Part shown: positions 25,960 through 37,673 of the stretch, one piece after another
How the letters are laid out: every line of letters starts with the position of its first letter
How positions within the stretch are numbered: position 1 is the first letter of the stretch
Source: Sipunculus nudus
Lineage: Eukaryota; Annelida; Sipuncula; Golfingiida; Sipunculidae
Direction: 5' to 3'
Assembly: GCA_026874595.1 (NCBI GenBank)
Contig: CM049316.1
Location: 77,285,676 to 77,349,675 of the forward strand
DNA length: 64,000 nucleotides
Notes under the pieces: generated by a model
Database searches by the model: none
The model's input: only the letters and a program-made list of their open reading frames with translations
What the model was told of the DNA's origin: nothing
Position numbers and translations under genes: made by a program

Positions 25960-28900
25960 CTGTATACATGTGGAGTTTTGGGCTTAATTCTGTGTTATTA
26001 CACTGATTGGTCTGAAATGTTTGGGCTGAAGTAAACCCTTGGGGAAATTACATACAAAAATTGGGAGAGGTGGCTGAGTTTGTGTGGCAATAAGGTGCAA
26101 AAAAATGGATTTTTAGCATTTGACAGGGCTTTTGTGCACATGATCAGGTTAAAATTCGGCTAGGGTGTTCAAAATGCAGGATTTTACTGATACTTTGGTG
26201 AACATACATGGTTGCAATTTGCATATGGCTCCTGTTAATACCTACCATTTTGAGGTATTCTTTAAAGTGTTTTCATCTGTACCGACTCAACTTGGCTTTA
26301 ATACATGTGGTGTCTTGAGCTAAATTCTGTGTTATTTGGCTTATTAGTCTGAAAAGTTTTGGGCTGCAGATGACCCCTTGGAGAAATATGTATACAAAAA
26401 TTGGGAGATCTGGCTGTGTTTTTGTACCAATGAGGAGCAAAAATGGATTTTTAGCACTTTACATGGCTTTTTGTACATATGATCAGGTTAAAATTCCGCT
26501 AGGGTGTTCAAAATGCAGGATTTTACTGATACTTTGGTGAACAAACATGGTTGCAATTTGCATATGGCTCCTGTTAAGACCTACCATTTTGGGGTATCCT
26601 TTAAAGTGTTTTCATCTGTACCGACTCAACTTGGCTTTAATACATGTGGTGTCTTGAGCTAAATTCTGTGTTATTTGGCTGATTAGTCTGAAAATTTTTG
26701 GGCTGCAGATGACCCCTTGGAGAAATATGTATACAAAAATTGGGAGGGCTGGCTGTGTTTTTGTACCAATGAGGAGCAAAAATGGATTTTTAGCACTTTA
26801 CATGGCTTTTTGTGCATATGATCAGGTTAAAATTCAGCTAGGGTGTTCAATAGCAGGATTTTACTGATACTTTGGTGAACATACATGGTTGCAATTTGCA
26901 TATGGCTCCTGTTAAGACCTACCATTTTGGGGTATCCTTTAAAGTGTTTTCATCTGTACCGAATCAAATTGGCTTTAATACATGTGGTGTCTTGAGCTAA
27001 ATTCTGTGTTATTTGGCCAATTAGTCTGAAAAGTTTTGGGCTGCAGATGACCCCTTGGAGAAATAAGTATACAAAAATTGGGAGAGCTGGCTGTGTTTTT
27101 GTACCAATGAGGAGCAAAAATGGATTTTTAGCACTTTACATGGCTTTTTGTGCATATGATCAGGTTAAAATTCAGCTAGGGTGTTCAAAATGCAGGATTT
27201 TACTGATACTTTGGTGAACATACATGGTTGCAATTTGCATATGGCTCTTGTTAATACCTACCATTTTGAGGTATCCTTTAAAGTGTTTTCATCCGTACAG
27301 AATCAAATTGGATTTAATACATGTGGTGTCTTGAGCTAAATTCTGTGTTATTTGGCTGATTAGTCTGAAAAGTTTTGGGCTGCAGATGACCCCTTGGAGA
27401 AATATGTATACAAAAATTGGGAGACCTGGCTGTGTTTTTGTACCAATGAGGAGCAAAAAATGGATTTTTAGCACTTTACATGGCTTTGTGTGCATATGAT
27501 CAGGTTAAAATTCAGCTAGGGTGTTCAAAATGCAGGATTTTACTGATACTTTGGTGAACATACATGGTTGCAATTTGCATTTGGCTCCTGTTAAGACCTA
27601 CCATTTTGGGGTATCCTTTAAAGTGTTTTCATCTGTACCGACTCACCTTGGCTTCAATACATGTGGTGTCTTGAGCTAAATCCTGTGTTATTTGGCCAAT
27701 TAGTCTGAAAAGTTTTGGGCTGCAGATGACCCCTTGGAGAAAAATATGTATACAAAAATTGGGAGAGCTGGCTGTGTTTTTGTACCAATGAGGAGCAAAA
27801 AATGGATTTTTAGCACTTTACATGGCTTTTTGTGCACATGGTCAGGTTAAAATTCAGCTAGGGTGTTCAAAATGCAGGATTTTACTGATACTTTGGTGAA
27901 CATACATGGTTGCAATTTGCATATGGCTCCTGTTAATACCTACCATTTTGAGGTATCCTTTAAAGTGTTTTCATCCGTACCGAATCAAATTGGCTTTGAT
28001 ACATGTGGTGTCTTGAGCTAAATTCTGTGTTATTTGGCCAATAAGTCTGAAAAGTTTTGGGCTGCAGATGACCCCTTGGAGAAATATGTATACAAAAATT
28101 GGGAGAGCTGGCTGTGTTTTTGTACCAATGAGGAGCAAAAATGGATTTTTAGCACTTTACATGGCTTTTTGTGCATATGATCAGGTTAAAATTCAGCTAG
28201 GGTGTTCAAAATGCAGGATTTTACTGATACTTTGGTGAACTTACATGGTTGCAATTTGCATATGGCTCCTGTTAATACCTACCATTTTGAGGTATCCTTT
28301 AAAGTGTTTTCATCTGTACTGAATCAAATTGGCTTTAATACATGTGGTGTCTTGAGCTAAATTCTGTGTTATTTGGCCAATTAGTCTGAAAAGTTTTGGG
28401 CTGCAGATGACCCCTTGGAGAAATATGTATACAAAAATTGGGAGACCTGGCTGTGTTTTTGTACCAGTGAGGAGCAAAAAATGGATTTTTAGCACTTTAC
28501 ATGGCTTTTGGTGCATATGATCAGGTTAAAATTCAGCTAGGGTGTTCAAAATGCAGGATTTTACTGATACTTTAGTGAACATACATGGTTGCAATTTGCA
28601 TATGGCTCCTGTTAATACCTACCATTTTGAGGTATCCTTTAAAGTGTTTTCATCCGTACCAAATCAAATTGGTTTTAATACATGTGGTGTCTTGAGCTAA
28701 ATTCTGTGTTATTTGGCTGATTAGTCTGAAAAGTTTTGGGCTGCAGATGACTACTTGGAGAAATATGTATACAAAAATTGGGAGAACTTGCTGTGTTTTT
28801 GTACCAATCAGGAGAAAAAAAAATGAATTTTTAGCACTTTACATGGCTTTTTGTGCATATGATCAGGTTAAAATTCAGCTAGGGTGTTGAAAATGCAGGA

Positions 28901-29100
28901 TTTAACTTATCTTTTGGTGAACATATACAGGGTTGCAGATTGCAGAAGGCCGCTGTTAATACTTGCCATTAGGGGGTGTCTATAAAAAAGGGATTTTTAG
29001 CATTTAACAGGGCTTTTTGTGCATATGATTAGGTTAAAATTCACCTAGGGTGTTGAACATGCAGAATAATACTGATATTTTGGTGAATATACATGGTTGC
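25960..29100. repeat. 340-bp satellite array, about nine copies
   Basis: ACTTTGGTGAACATACATGG recurs at 26192, 26531, 26869, 27208, 27548, 27890, 28229 and 28569, spaced 338-342 bp. The first copy and the last one and a half copies are clearly diverged, the central ones nearly alike. This is the usual footprint of homogenisation by unequal exchange. Other fixed phrases are GTGTCTTGAGCTAAATTCTG, GGGCTGCAGATGACCCCTTG and GAGGAGCAAAAATGGA. Repeated 68-codon minus-strand frames at 27289 and 28310 are by-products. The final partial copy has lost about half a unit. Confidence 0.97.
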
Positions 29101-29239
29101 AATTTACATGTGGCTGCTGCTAATTAATCCTGCTGCTCACAAGTGGCTGTGATAAATGTATTTTGGATAACCTTTGATCTATATACTTGTAATTACAATT
29201 GTGTAGCGTGCTTTTTAACAACATTCACCGTTTTTCAAT

Positions 29240-31945
29240 GTGTCTGATACATTGCGTTTATCTGCCGAAAAACGTCGGGAATATATCTATATACACAACA
29301 TGTTGAGTGCAACACACTGCAAATGTTTCAGTGACGTTGAACGTTATATTACTGAGTATGGGAGACAACAGATTAATGTATGTTGCATGCCGTATCATAT
29401 AAAACCACATTTTGATTGGTGGCTAATTTGCAACGTTAAGGATACGTACATAAAAATCTGTATTTTCCTCAGCTTTACATTGTGCACCCTATCTTATATA
29501 AAACCGTATATTAATGTTTGAAATAACGTTGAGTAAATTTGTAATTTAAACATATTGAACCGACTAATTTGCAATGTTTAAGATACGTTAATTTTACGTG
29601 CCAAAACAACGTAGCAAATGTAACCACACGCACAAAATGTATAACGTTATGTGTTACATATAGCAAACGTCTCTATAACATTTCCTAATATGTTATACTT
29701 TCCGACTTTTAGGACGTCCAATAAAACGTTCTCAGCATGTGTCAAATACGTTGTATACAGCGCAGTAGAAATCTGGTTTTTTTTCACCTGTTTTAGATTG
29801 TGCACCATAACGTATATATAACAGTATATCTATATTTTAAATAACTTTGTGTATATTTGAAAATAACATTCACAGACCCGACTAATTTGCTATGTTTAGA
29901 ATACGTACATTTTACGTGCAAAACAACGTCGCAAATGTAACCATATGCACAACATGTGAAACGTTGTGTGTAACATTTTGCAGACGTCTCTTCGACATTG
30001 CCTAAAATGTTATACTTCCGGGTATCGCAGACGTTCACCATAACGTTCCCAACATGTTTCTTGACAGTTGTATACAGCGTCGTAAAAATCTGTATTTTCA
30101 TCAGCTTTACATTGTGTACCGTATCGTATATAAAACTCTATATTAATGTTTGAAATAACGTTGTGTATATTTGTAATTTAACATATTGAACCGACTAATT
30201 TGCAACGTTTATGATACGTCCATTTTACAGACCAAAATATCGCAAACGTAACCACATGCACTACATGTGAAACATTATGTGTAACATTTTGCAGACGTCT
30301 CTTCGACATTGCCTAAAATGTCATACTTCCAGGTATTGTAGACGTTCACCATAACGTTCCCAACATGTTTCTTGACCGTTGTATACAGCGTCGTAAAAAT
30401 CTGTATTTTCATCAGCTTTACATTTTGCACCGTATCGTATATAAAACCGTATATTAATGTTTGAAATAACGTTGAGTATATTTGTAATTTACACATATTG
30501 AACCGACTAATTTGCAATGTTTAAGATACGTTAATTTTACGTGCCAAAACAACGTAGCAAATGTAACCACACGCACAAAATGTATAACGTTATGTGTTAC
30601 ATATAGCAAACGTCTCTATAACATTTCCTAATATGTTATACTTTCCGACTTTTAGGACGTCCAATAAAATGTTCTCAGCATGTGTCAAATACGTTGTATA
30701 CAGCGCAGTAGAAATCTGTTTTTTTTTTCACCTGTTTTAGATTGTGCACCATAACGTATATATAACAGTATATCTATATTTTAAATAACTTTGTGTATAT
30801 TTGAAAATAACGTTCACAGACCCGACTAATTTGCAATGTTTAGAATACGTACATTTTACGTGCAAAACAACGTCGCAAATGTAACCATATGCACAACATG
30901 TGAAACGTTATGTGTAACATTTCGCAGACGTCTCTTCGACATTGCCTAAAATGTTATACTTCCGAGTATTGCAGAAATTCACTGTAACGTTCTCAGCATG
31001 TGTTAAATACGTTGCATACAGAACAGTTGAAATCTGTATTTTCAACAGTTTTAGATTGTGCACCATAACGTATAGATAACAGTATATTTATATTTTAAAT
31101 AACTTTGTGTATATTTGAAAATTACAATCACAGACCCGACTAATTTGCAACGTTAAGGATACGTACATTTTACGTGCAAAAAAAGTCGCAAATGTAACCA
31201 CATGCACTACATGTGAAACATTATGTGTAACATTTTACAGACGTCTCTTCGACATTGCCTAAAATGTTATACTTCCGGGTACTGCAGACGTTCACCATAA
31301 CGTTCCCAACATGTTTCTTGACCGTTGTATACAGCGTCGTAAATATCCGTATTTTCATCAGCTTTACATTGTCCACCGTATCGTATATAAAACCGTATAT
31401 TAATGTTTGAAATAATGTTGCGAATATTTATAACATAAACATATTGGACCGAAACTTTGCAACGTTTACGATACGTCCATATAACGTGCCGGAAAACGTA
31501 GCAAACCTAACCGCATGCACAACATAAAAAACTTTTAATGCAACGTTTCTAAAACGTCCGTTTGCCGTTGCCAATAATATTTTACTTTAGAGTATTTAGG
31601 ACGTTAAGTATAACGTTCGCACCATGTTTTATAAATGTTTTTAAACAATATTGAAGAATAAGGAACCTAATCGAAATTCAGAACGTGCCCATTAACGTGT
31701 ACATAACGTTTGATGTACGTTACATAATAACAATACAATGCGTTTTAACCAAAGGCGTTTTGGAAGTTCAGGACAACGTTCTTTAAATGTAAATACAAGG
31801 TTATATTAAAACGTTACATGAAGTACCTTGGACGGACGTTCCTGTATTTCAATATGACGTAAACTTGACGTTGCCTGCACGTTTCTAAATAATGTTATGA
31901 CCTGTAACTTTCCACGAACGTTAGGTTTACGTACTGTGTTTGCAG
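29240..31945. repeat. 315-bp ACGT-rich satellite with 943-bp trimer
   Basis: The phrase CCGACTAATTTGCAA (or close variants) recurs near 29561, 29879, 30192, 30504, 30823, 31137 and 31450, 312-319 bp apart. Blocks three units apart (about 943-945 bp) are more alike than neighbours, so the array is a trimeric higher-order repeat. Units are packed with ACGT and AACGTT (AAATAACGTT, ACGTACATTTTACGT, CGTTCCCAACATG). After 31450 the periodicity decays but the vocabulary continues to a TGTTTGCAGGG phrase, possibly the right end of a host element. Frames at 29240, 29793 and 30275 are not genes. Confidence 0.93.
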
Positions 31946-33665
31946 GGTTACTTATGGCTATAATTAAACAATTTGAAATAAATCATTTGAAATGCATGAA
32001 AATATTATCATAAATTAAACTCAAATAAAAGCCTCTACTGTGACTCTCAATAGTTATATCAGTATTTAACAAATGTGTCGACAACAGTCATGGAAAACTT
32101 AATTGACCAAAATTCAAGCCACGGCCACAAAAAATACACCCTCCGTTTTTGAACTTAATAGAACTTTGATATAACATTGACCCCTTATAGGGTAACGATC
32201 TGGTTTCCTATCACTTGGAAATGACCGCTGACCCTTGGTCTATGCGTGGCGACCAACCGTGCGTCAACGCTCTTCTTTCTGTTCTTCCAAAGTTACACAA
32301 AACGAACATATACCGGGAGTACTTGTCTGTATGTTTGCAGATCATGAATTACTGTATCATCTACACCATGCAAGTGCCGTCAAATTCATTCCCAGTCGAG
32401 AGAAGGCAGACACAAGCTTACATATCCAAGGATTTGTGGCATGGATTGCCGTCAATTTTTAAATACATCAGAAAATTTTTTTCGAGTTCTTAAACACACC
32501 ATCTCTTTTGCACAACTGTTAGTTACTTGACTCGAAAATTGCTTTATGTTTTCTAAACCTGATGATTATATGTGTCGATAATGAAACATTAAGTAACTGT
32601 CTACCCGACTTTTAAAATATCAATTTTTTTCCCCCTTTTCGACACACAATCAAACAAACTTAAATTTCTCAATAATGATAACATAAACTGGCCTGAAATT
32701 TTGTCTAAAGATTTTAAAGTATTCCCCTCCCCCACTGATTGTGACCAATACAAATTGTCGCTTCCCGACTACCTATTTTCTTGCCATCTCCGGGTTCTCT
32801 GGTCTTTTTTTCACCCTTATCGACTTCCGAGCGCCAAAATCCGGGCTTTGGAGAGTACCTCGTATTATTTATTATAACTAATAAATCCATGTGCAATCCA
32901 TGTAAAATAAATAAGGTTTATAGAAAAAAGGCGCAAGTTTCGGTTTATATGCTTTATTAAAAATCTGCAATATCAACTTCGATCAGAACAGAGTAGTATA
33001 AACTAAGACGTGGTGTCTAACGGAGGCCTGAGAGAAAATTAACTGTAATTCCAATGTTGACGCTCACCGGAACGTGTGTGTGTGTGTGTACTATCATTCT
33101 TTCGACGCATGGCACAAGCATATTTTCTCTAAAGAAAACAAGAGTAAGAAAACAGATCTCGGTTGTACACAGAAAGTGTATTAAACAATGTGAGTTTGTT
33201 TAGTACATGTGCAATCATGATATAACCAATGGGCTTATGTTCACTCAGTAAACTGCAATGCAATGATGCTTTCTTAGAGTGGAAAGGCATTCCTACAAAA
33301 GTCATAACAGTAAAAAATCACAGTTACTCTTCTGCGGAAAAATTTGCAAAAAACGTGATTTATTTATCCTAACTAAAACCGTTTCTGCCAGTATACGGTA
33401 GACATTTTCTCAAGACATCATTGAGCTTCAATTAAGTAATTCGGGTGATGCTGAATAAAACATGTGAATAATATTTAAACATTCTACTTAAAGATGGGAA
33501 TTATTGTTGCATATTGAAAAAAAAACATAGATACTTCAAGTTTTAAAACACGATGGAGGTTTATTACTATAACACACACTGGCTGCTCACTTTCATGGTT
33601 TTTTTTTAATATGACGCATTTTTTTTAATTTTAAGGAATAAATATTCATTATGAATGAGTTCACT
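31946..33665. other. No confident gene; locally higher CpG
   Basis: Sequence from about 32100 to 33100 has more CpG and balanced composition than its surroundings. The plus-strand 92-codon frame at 32215 shows no domain that I recognise. It might be an exon or promoter area of something outside my recognition. Confidence 0.4.
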
Positions 33666-33666
33666 G

Positions 33667-33668
<2 letters not shown>

Positions 33669-33706
<38 letters not shown>

Positions 33707-33708
33707 AT
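33669..33708. repeat. (TA)n microsatellite
   Basis: About 40 bases of TA dinucleotides with one interruption. Confidence 0.95.
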
Positions 33709-34090
33709 AGAGCTTCATTTTGTTTACTTTGAAATGTCCATCCGTTCAGCCCATCATGGTTTATCAAGAGAGATTAACAATCCGAACTTTTTACAGCCCA
33801 TTTCTAAAATTGACCTCAAACATAAGTCATCAAACCATTGGTTACATTTTATATATCAGACTGTTTTTTTTAACCACTGTACATTCCTTATATACAATTA
33901 TATGCAAAAATCATAAGAAAAATGTTTCAGAAAGAAAATATATTTCACACTTTAAAAATCATGTTATTGGTAACATCATATATATCAGCGGTTTTTTTTC
34001 TATTTCCAGGTGTGCTTTAGTCATTATGTGACTTTGACAGTAGAAATATAATTCTTCGATGCTTTCACAAAATGTTAATACACAGGTGCC

Positions 34091-35942
34091 TCACAAATCC
34101 TGAGTCATGTTTTCATATTCAGATCTCTGGATAAGGGCAATCCACACACGTGACCAAAATGCAGAGAACTTATTAATCATGTCCTCCTCAGGCTTTTCGA
34201 GAAAAGTGTGGTGTCTCAAGATGGACACCAGGGTGCGCGGCATGTCAGTAATCGGAATATTCTCGAGCAAGAAAAATACAAGTTAATTTACAACCCTTTT
34301 CATCATGTGGTTTCGGGCCATGTGCATTTCAAATTTACACCAACCACTGCGAATAAAATGTCGTGATAAACAATGATGGTTTTGCGACTCATGGATATGC
34401 TTCGAAGAATATTTTCTCGTTGTATGTCATTCTCATTTTATGCAACGAATGCATCGAACTGAAAAGTACTAATAATTCAGCGTAAAGCTCGCGTCGGATT
34501 TTCAGACGGACGAAGAAGTACTTTATGTTCCATCGGTGATGATATGCAATCAAAGATACGATATCGTTCAACAAACAGCAGTGCTAACAAGAGTACCTGC
34601 TAGGATATACAGCCACTGTAAACTGAAACAATGTTTTTGAAGAACGGGAAAAGTCTGCTTGTGTAACTGCGAGAAGTTCACAGGTGGTATCTTCAGTATT
34701 TGACTTTTTTAAAATTTTTCAATCCTGGATGCTTAAGACGGACGAGAAATAAAACTACATGAATATGGTTTACTTTTGGGGTTAGTTCTTCTAGGTTTGG
34801 TGTATAACGAAAAAAAAGTTGATTTGAATTTAAGCGATTAAGTTAACACTAAGATCAAGTTTCCTTAGTGATTTTGTCTCATTTGATTTCAGAAGTGCAG
34901 GTGTAATATCATTTCCGGAAAACCTAATTTTCCATGCCACACGTTTTAGGTTAGGAACAACTCATTTGACTTTGCTTTTGACAGAGATATCATCAAATGT
35001 ATTAAAATTTTATAATTATCATTCACCAGTAGGTTATTTTTAGCCGTGCAATCTTGCTAAATTTATCAGTGGCTCAAACACACCCCACACATTGAATTAT
35101 TCAGGGTCTGATCCAAGATTGTTATATCATACATCAAGGGAACGCAACTGAAAGAGACCTTCAAATGCTCTTGATTTCTATGTTTGAATTTTCGATTGCG
35201 ACAAGTCCAATTTATGTAAACGAAAACACTTGTTGTATTCGAATCTACAATCTTAAAGTACGAGAGTCTCTCATAAAAATTTTGCAGATAAAAGAATTAT
35301 GTTGGGACATATCAATAATTTTGTACTTGGCAGGCTATGATTGATTTGTGGTGAGTGCCGAGCTGTGACGTTTGGGAGAGAACTGATCTGAGACCCGCCG
35401 CCCGCCCAGCTCCCTCCATTAAACTAATTAAAGTCTGACCTGAATACGACACAGTGACAGCGTTCAGTGATTCAAAATGATATGTCTGTCTGAATGGTTA
35501 CACTGATACAGGGGTGTTTCTCTCGCCTGGTTCGAGCGCAATGGACAGACCTTTAAATGCTCTTGATTTCTATATTTGAATTTTCGATTGCGACAAGTCC
35601 TATTTCTGTAAACGAATACACTTGTTGTATTCGAGTCTGCAATCTCCAAGTACGAGAGTCTCTCATTAAAAATTTTGTAGATAAAAGAATTATGTTCTGA
35701 CAAACCAATAATTTTGTACTTGGCAGGCAATTTCTGTAAACGAACACAATTGATAAAAGTAAAGTTCTTGATTTTAGCCAATTTATTTCCAAAGAGTGAA
35801 AACTGGGTCACGTTCTGTTGGCAGATATCTGGTACATACTTCAATCCTTGGTCACTACAATCCACGAGGACGGAACCACCGTCATGAAAGCACGCACATG
35901 AGGAACAATTACTTCCTTCACCATTTGTACATAGAACTTCAA
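34091..35942 (-). pseudogene. Toll-like receptor (LRR-TM-TIR) pseudogene
   Basis: Read on the minus strand. It opens at a good splice acceptor (TTTGTTGTTTCAG, AG at 35944-35943). An alternative start is the upstream ATG at 35982, whose hydrophobic MTHITLFPIFVVSV could pass for a signal peptide. An LRR N-terminal cap follows: CSSCACFHD, LVDCSDQGLKYVPDIC, then LFGNKLAKI. The cap frame stays open to 35464. Further on are LRR pieces (LRKLDLSVNLI near 34860, PNLEEL near 34790), a hydrophobic LLLALLF stretch near 34600, and YHHRWNIKYFF as in Toll juxtamembrane regions. TIR motifs come next: SISMSRKTIIV, RSGWCKFEMHMA, LVSILRHHTFLEKP and the box-3 FW. It is broken by frameshifts in the LRRs, before the TIR, and after TIIV (one base missing), and by an in-frame TAA before LVFFLLENIP. 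TIR boxes 1 and 2 are largely lost. The stop is at 34093-34091. Confidence 0.82.
35140..35731 (-). repeat. Duplicated LRR segment (two copies, 406 bp apart)
   Basis: Plus-strand 35546-35731 and 35140-35336 are about 85-90 percent alike by eye (AATGCTCTTGATTTCTAT, TTTTCGATTGCGACAAGTCC, TACGAGAGTCTCTCAT). Both encode PAKYKII at the same point. The downstream copy has lost one base in the AAAATTTTTAATGAG stretch, putting its second half out of frame. The duplication is inside the Toll-like pseudogene and joins its list of defects. Confidence 0.9.
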
Positions 35943-35982
35943 CTGAAACAACAAAGATAGGGAAAAGTGTTATATGGGTCAT

Positions 35983-36799
35983 GTTTGGTCCTCTTTTATG
36001 TAGGTGATATGAATCGCTATGACGGCATCAGTCTTCTTCAAATATCTATTCTTGATGGCTTTCCTCTATTTTTCTGTTCGCAGAGAGAAATGGTATGAGA
36101 ATGTTATAATTATAACGCAGATTATATGTTTAAATATTTGAAAAAAAAACAAAAACAATAATAATGTTAACATATTTGCCCATGATCCACATAACTTTGC
36201 TGTCATAATTTTGGGCAGTACATTTCTCATCGGACTTGTAATAGGTTCATAATGTAAAAGAAGGGAGCACAAATAGATTGATCGGGAATTACTCATAATC
36301 AATTATACTTGTGTATGTACAATTGCATAGGTTGCATTTAAAGAGGAGAAACACGTGGTACCTGGGTTATGTGGTGGGCGTTTAGGAGCATGCTTACTAG
36401 GTAAACAATCCCTTGAAAACAGTGGAACAGATTCCCAAGTCCCGGCAAATACCGACAAATAAAAAGCGATTAATCTTTCAATACATGAGCCCTAACGATA
36501 TGCGTGTATTGGTGTGTTACGTGGTGGATTTGTTTGGAGATAACATTCGAAGCACTCAGCTGGTGACCAGGACGATGCTTATCGCATAAACAGGGAGATT
36601 TACAGGACAGTGTTGATGTAGTAAAATTGGTAATTTGCCAGCAATCAACATCATCTGTAGTTGTAACTGTGGGTGTAACTGTGGTTGGGGATAACCATGT
36701 TTACACGCTGAACTGCTTCAATTGAAATATTTTAGTATATGTACACTTTTTATATTTTATATGGATTGTACTAGTTATATTAATAAATACCACTCACTC
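35983..36799. other. No gene recognised
   Basis: This would be 5' of the Toll-like pseudogene. I looked for a signal-peptide exon on the minus strand and found none I could support. The 78-codon minus frame at 36066-36302 has a hydrophobic stretch but nothing diagnostic. Confidence 0.4.
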
Positions 36800-36972
36800 A
36801 CCATGGCTCGGTTGGTGGCCTCTGGTAGTCTGTATGGGTGGGAAAACATGAATTGAAGGAAACCCTATTGGACGAGCAACTACCATCCACATCCGTGGCA
36901 CGCCGGGAATGGAACCCGGTGGCCTGAGGACAGTGCCCAGTGTATTACCACTTGACTGCCTTGGTCCCATGG
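36800..36972 (-). mobile_element. tRNA-derived SINE head
   Basis: On the minus strand an A-box-like GGCAGTCAAGTGG (36960-36948) is followed 44 bp later by a B-box-like GGGTTCCATTCCC (36917-36905), matching tRNA promoter spacing. The tail runs through CGTGCCACGGATGTGG and CCAATAGGGTTTCC. The A/B boxes differ from the SINE at 22 kb, so it is a separate family. The 3' end is unresolved. Confidence 0.72.
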
Positions 36973-37079
36973 ATGTAATGTAGTAATGAATTAATGTACA
37001 GTCTAACTAATAATTGTCGAAAGGAATCACATATGAGTACGTCGCTGGGTTGGAATGCATGCCACGATCAGGTCTCCAG

Positions 37080-37081
<2 letters not shown>

Positions 37082-37144
<63 letters not shown>
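37082..37144. repeat. (TA)n microsatellite
   Basis: About 60 bases of TA dinucleotides, giving an Ile-Tyr frame that is not a gene. Confidence 0.97.
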
Positions 37145-37151
<7 letters not shown>

Positions 37152-37436
37152 GGAAGTTAACCTGATGCTAATGACTGTGCATTTTCATGAGTGGGAAAAT
37201 CGGATGGTATACCTCGTGGTACCCTGCATGGCGCAGAGGTGTTATGTATGTAAAGTGTTTATGCAGCAAGGAGTTATCAATTATATTGCTGGGAAATTCT
37301 CATTAAGTAGAAAATATTCGATAATTCCTTTCAGATAGCCTTACATATGTTTTTGCAAAACCGTGCAAATGGCAGCAGTTTGATCCCCATAGCTATATAG
37401 TGCTTAAAATTAACAAGTACGGACGCGCAACAAGAA

Positions 37437-37438
<2 letters not shown>

Positions 37439-37493
<55 letters not shown>

Positions 37494-37600
37494 GGAACAT
37501 GAATACACAGAAAAGTCGGTTCACTGCCAATGTGAACCGACTTTTCTGTGTATTCATGTTCCATTTCTTCGTACAACGAACCAGCATGGCTATTCATTCA

Positions 37601-37672
<72 letters not shown>
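37439..37672. repeat. TA microsatellite cassette with perfect 35-bp hairpin
   Basis: A TA tract leads directly into an inverted repeat. The arm AAATGGAACATGAATACACA..GGTTCAC at 37490-37524 pairs without a mismatch with 37532-37566 around a 7-base loop (TGCCAAT). Then come AACCAGCATGGCTATTCATT, a TC tract and another TA tract. A piece of the linker recurs inverted at 41023-41050, again flanked by TA tracts, so the cassette is repeated in the genome. Confidence 0.93.

Positions 37673-37673
<1 letters not shown>

Noticed and set aside
29240-30517. Frames of 80-102 codons
   Set aside because: They lie in the 315-bp satellite and recur with it.
32215-32493. 92-codon frame in a CpG-richer stretch
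   Set aside because: No domain or splice context that I can support.
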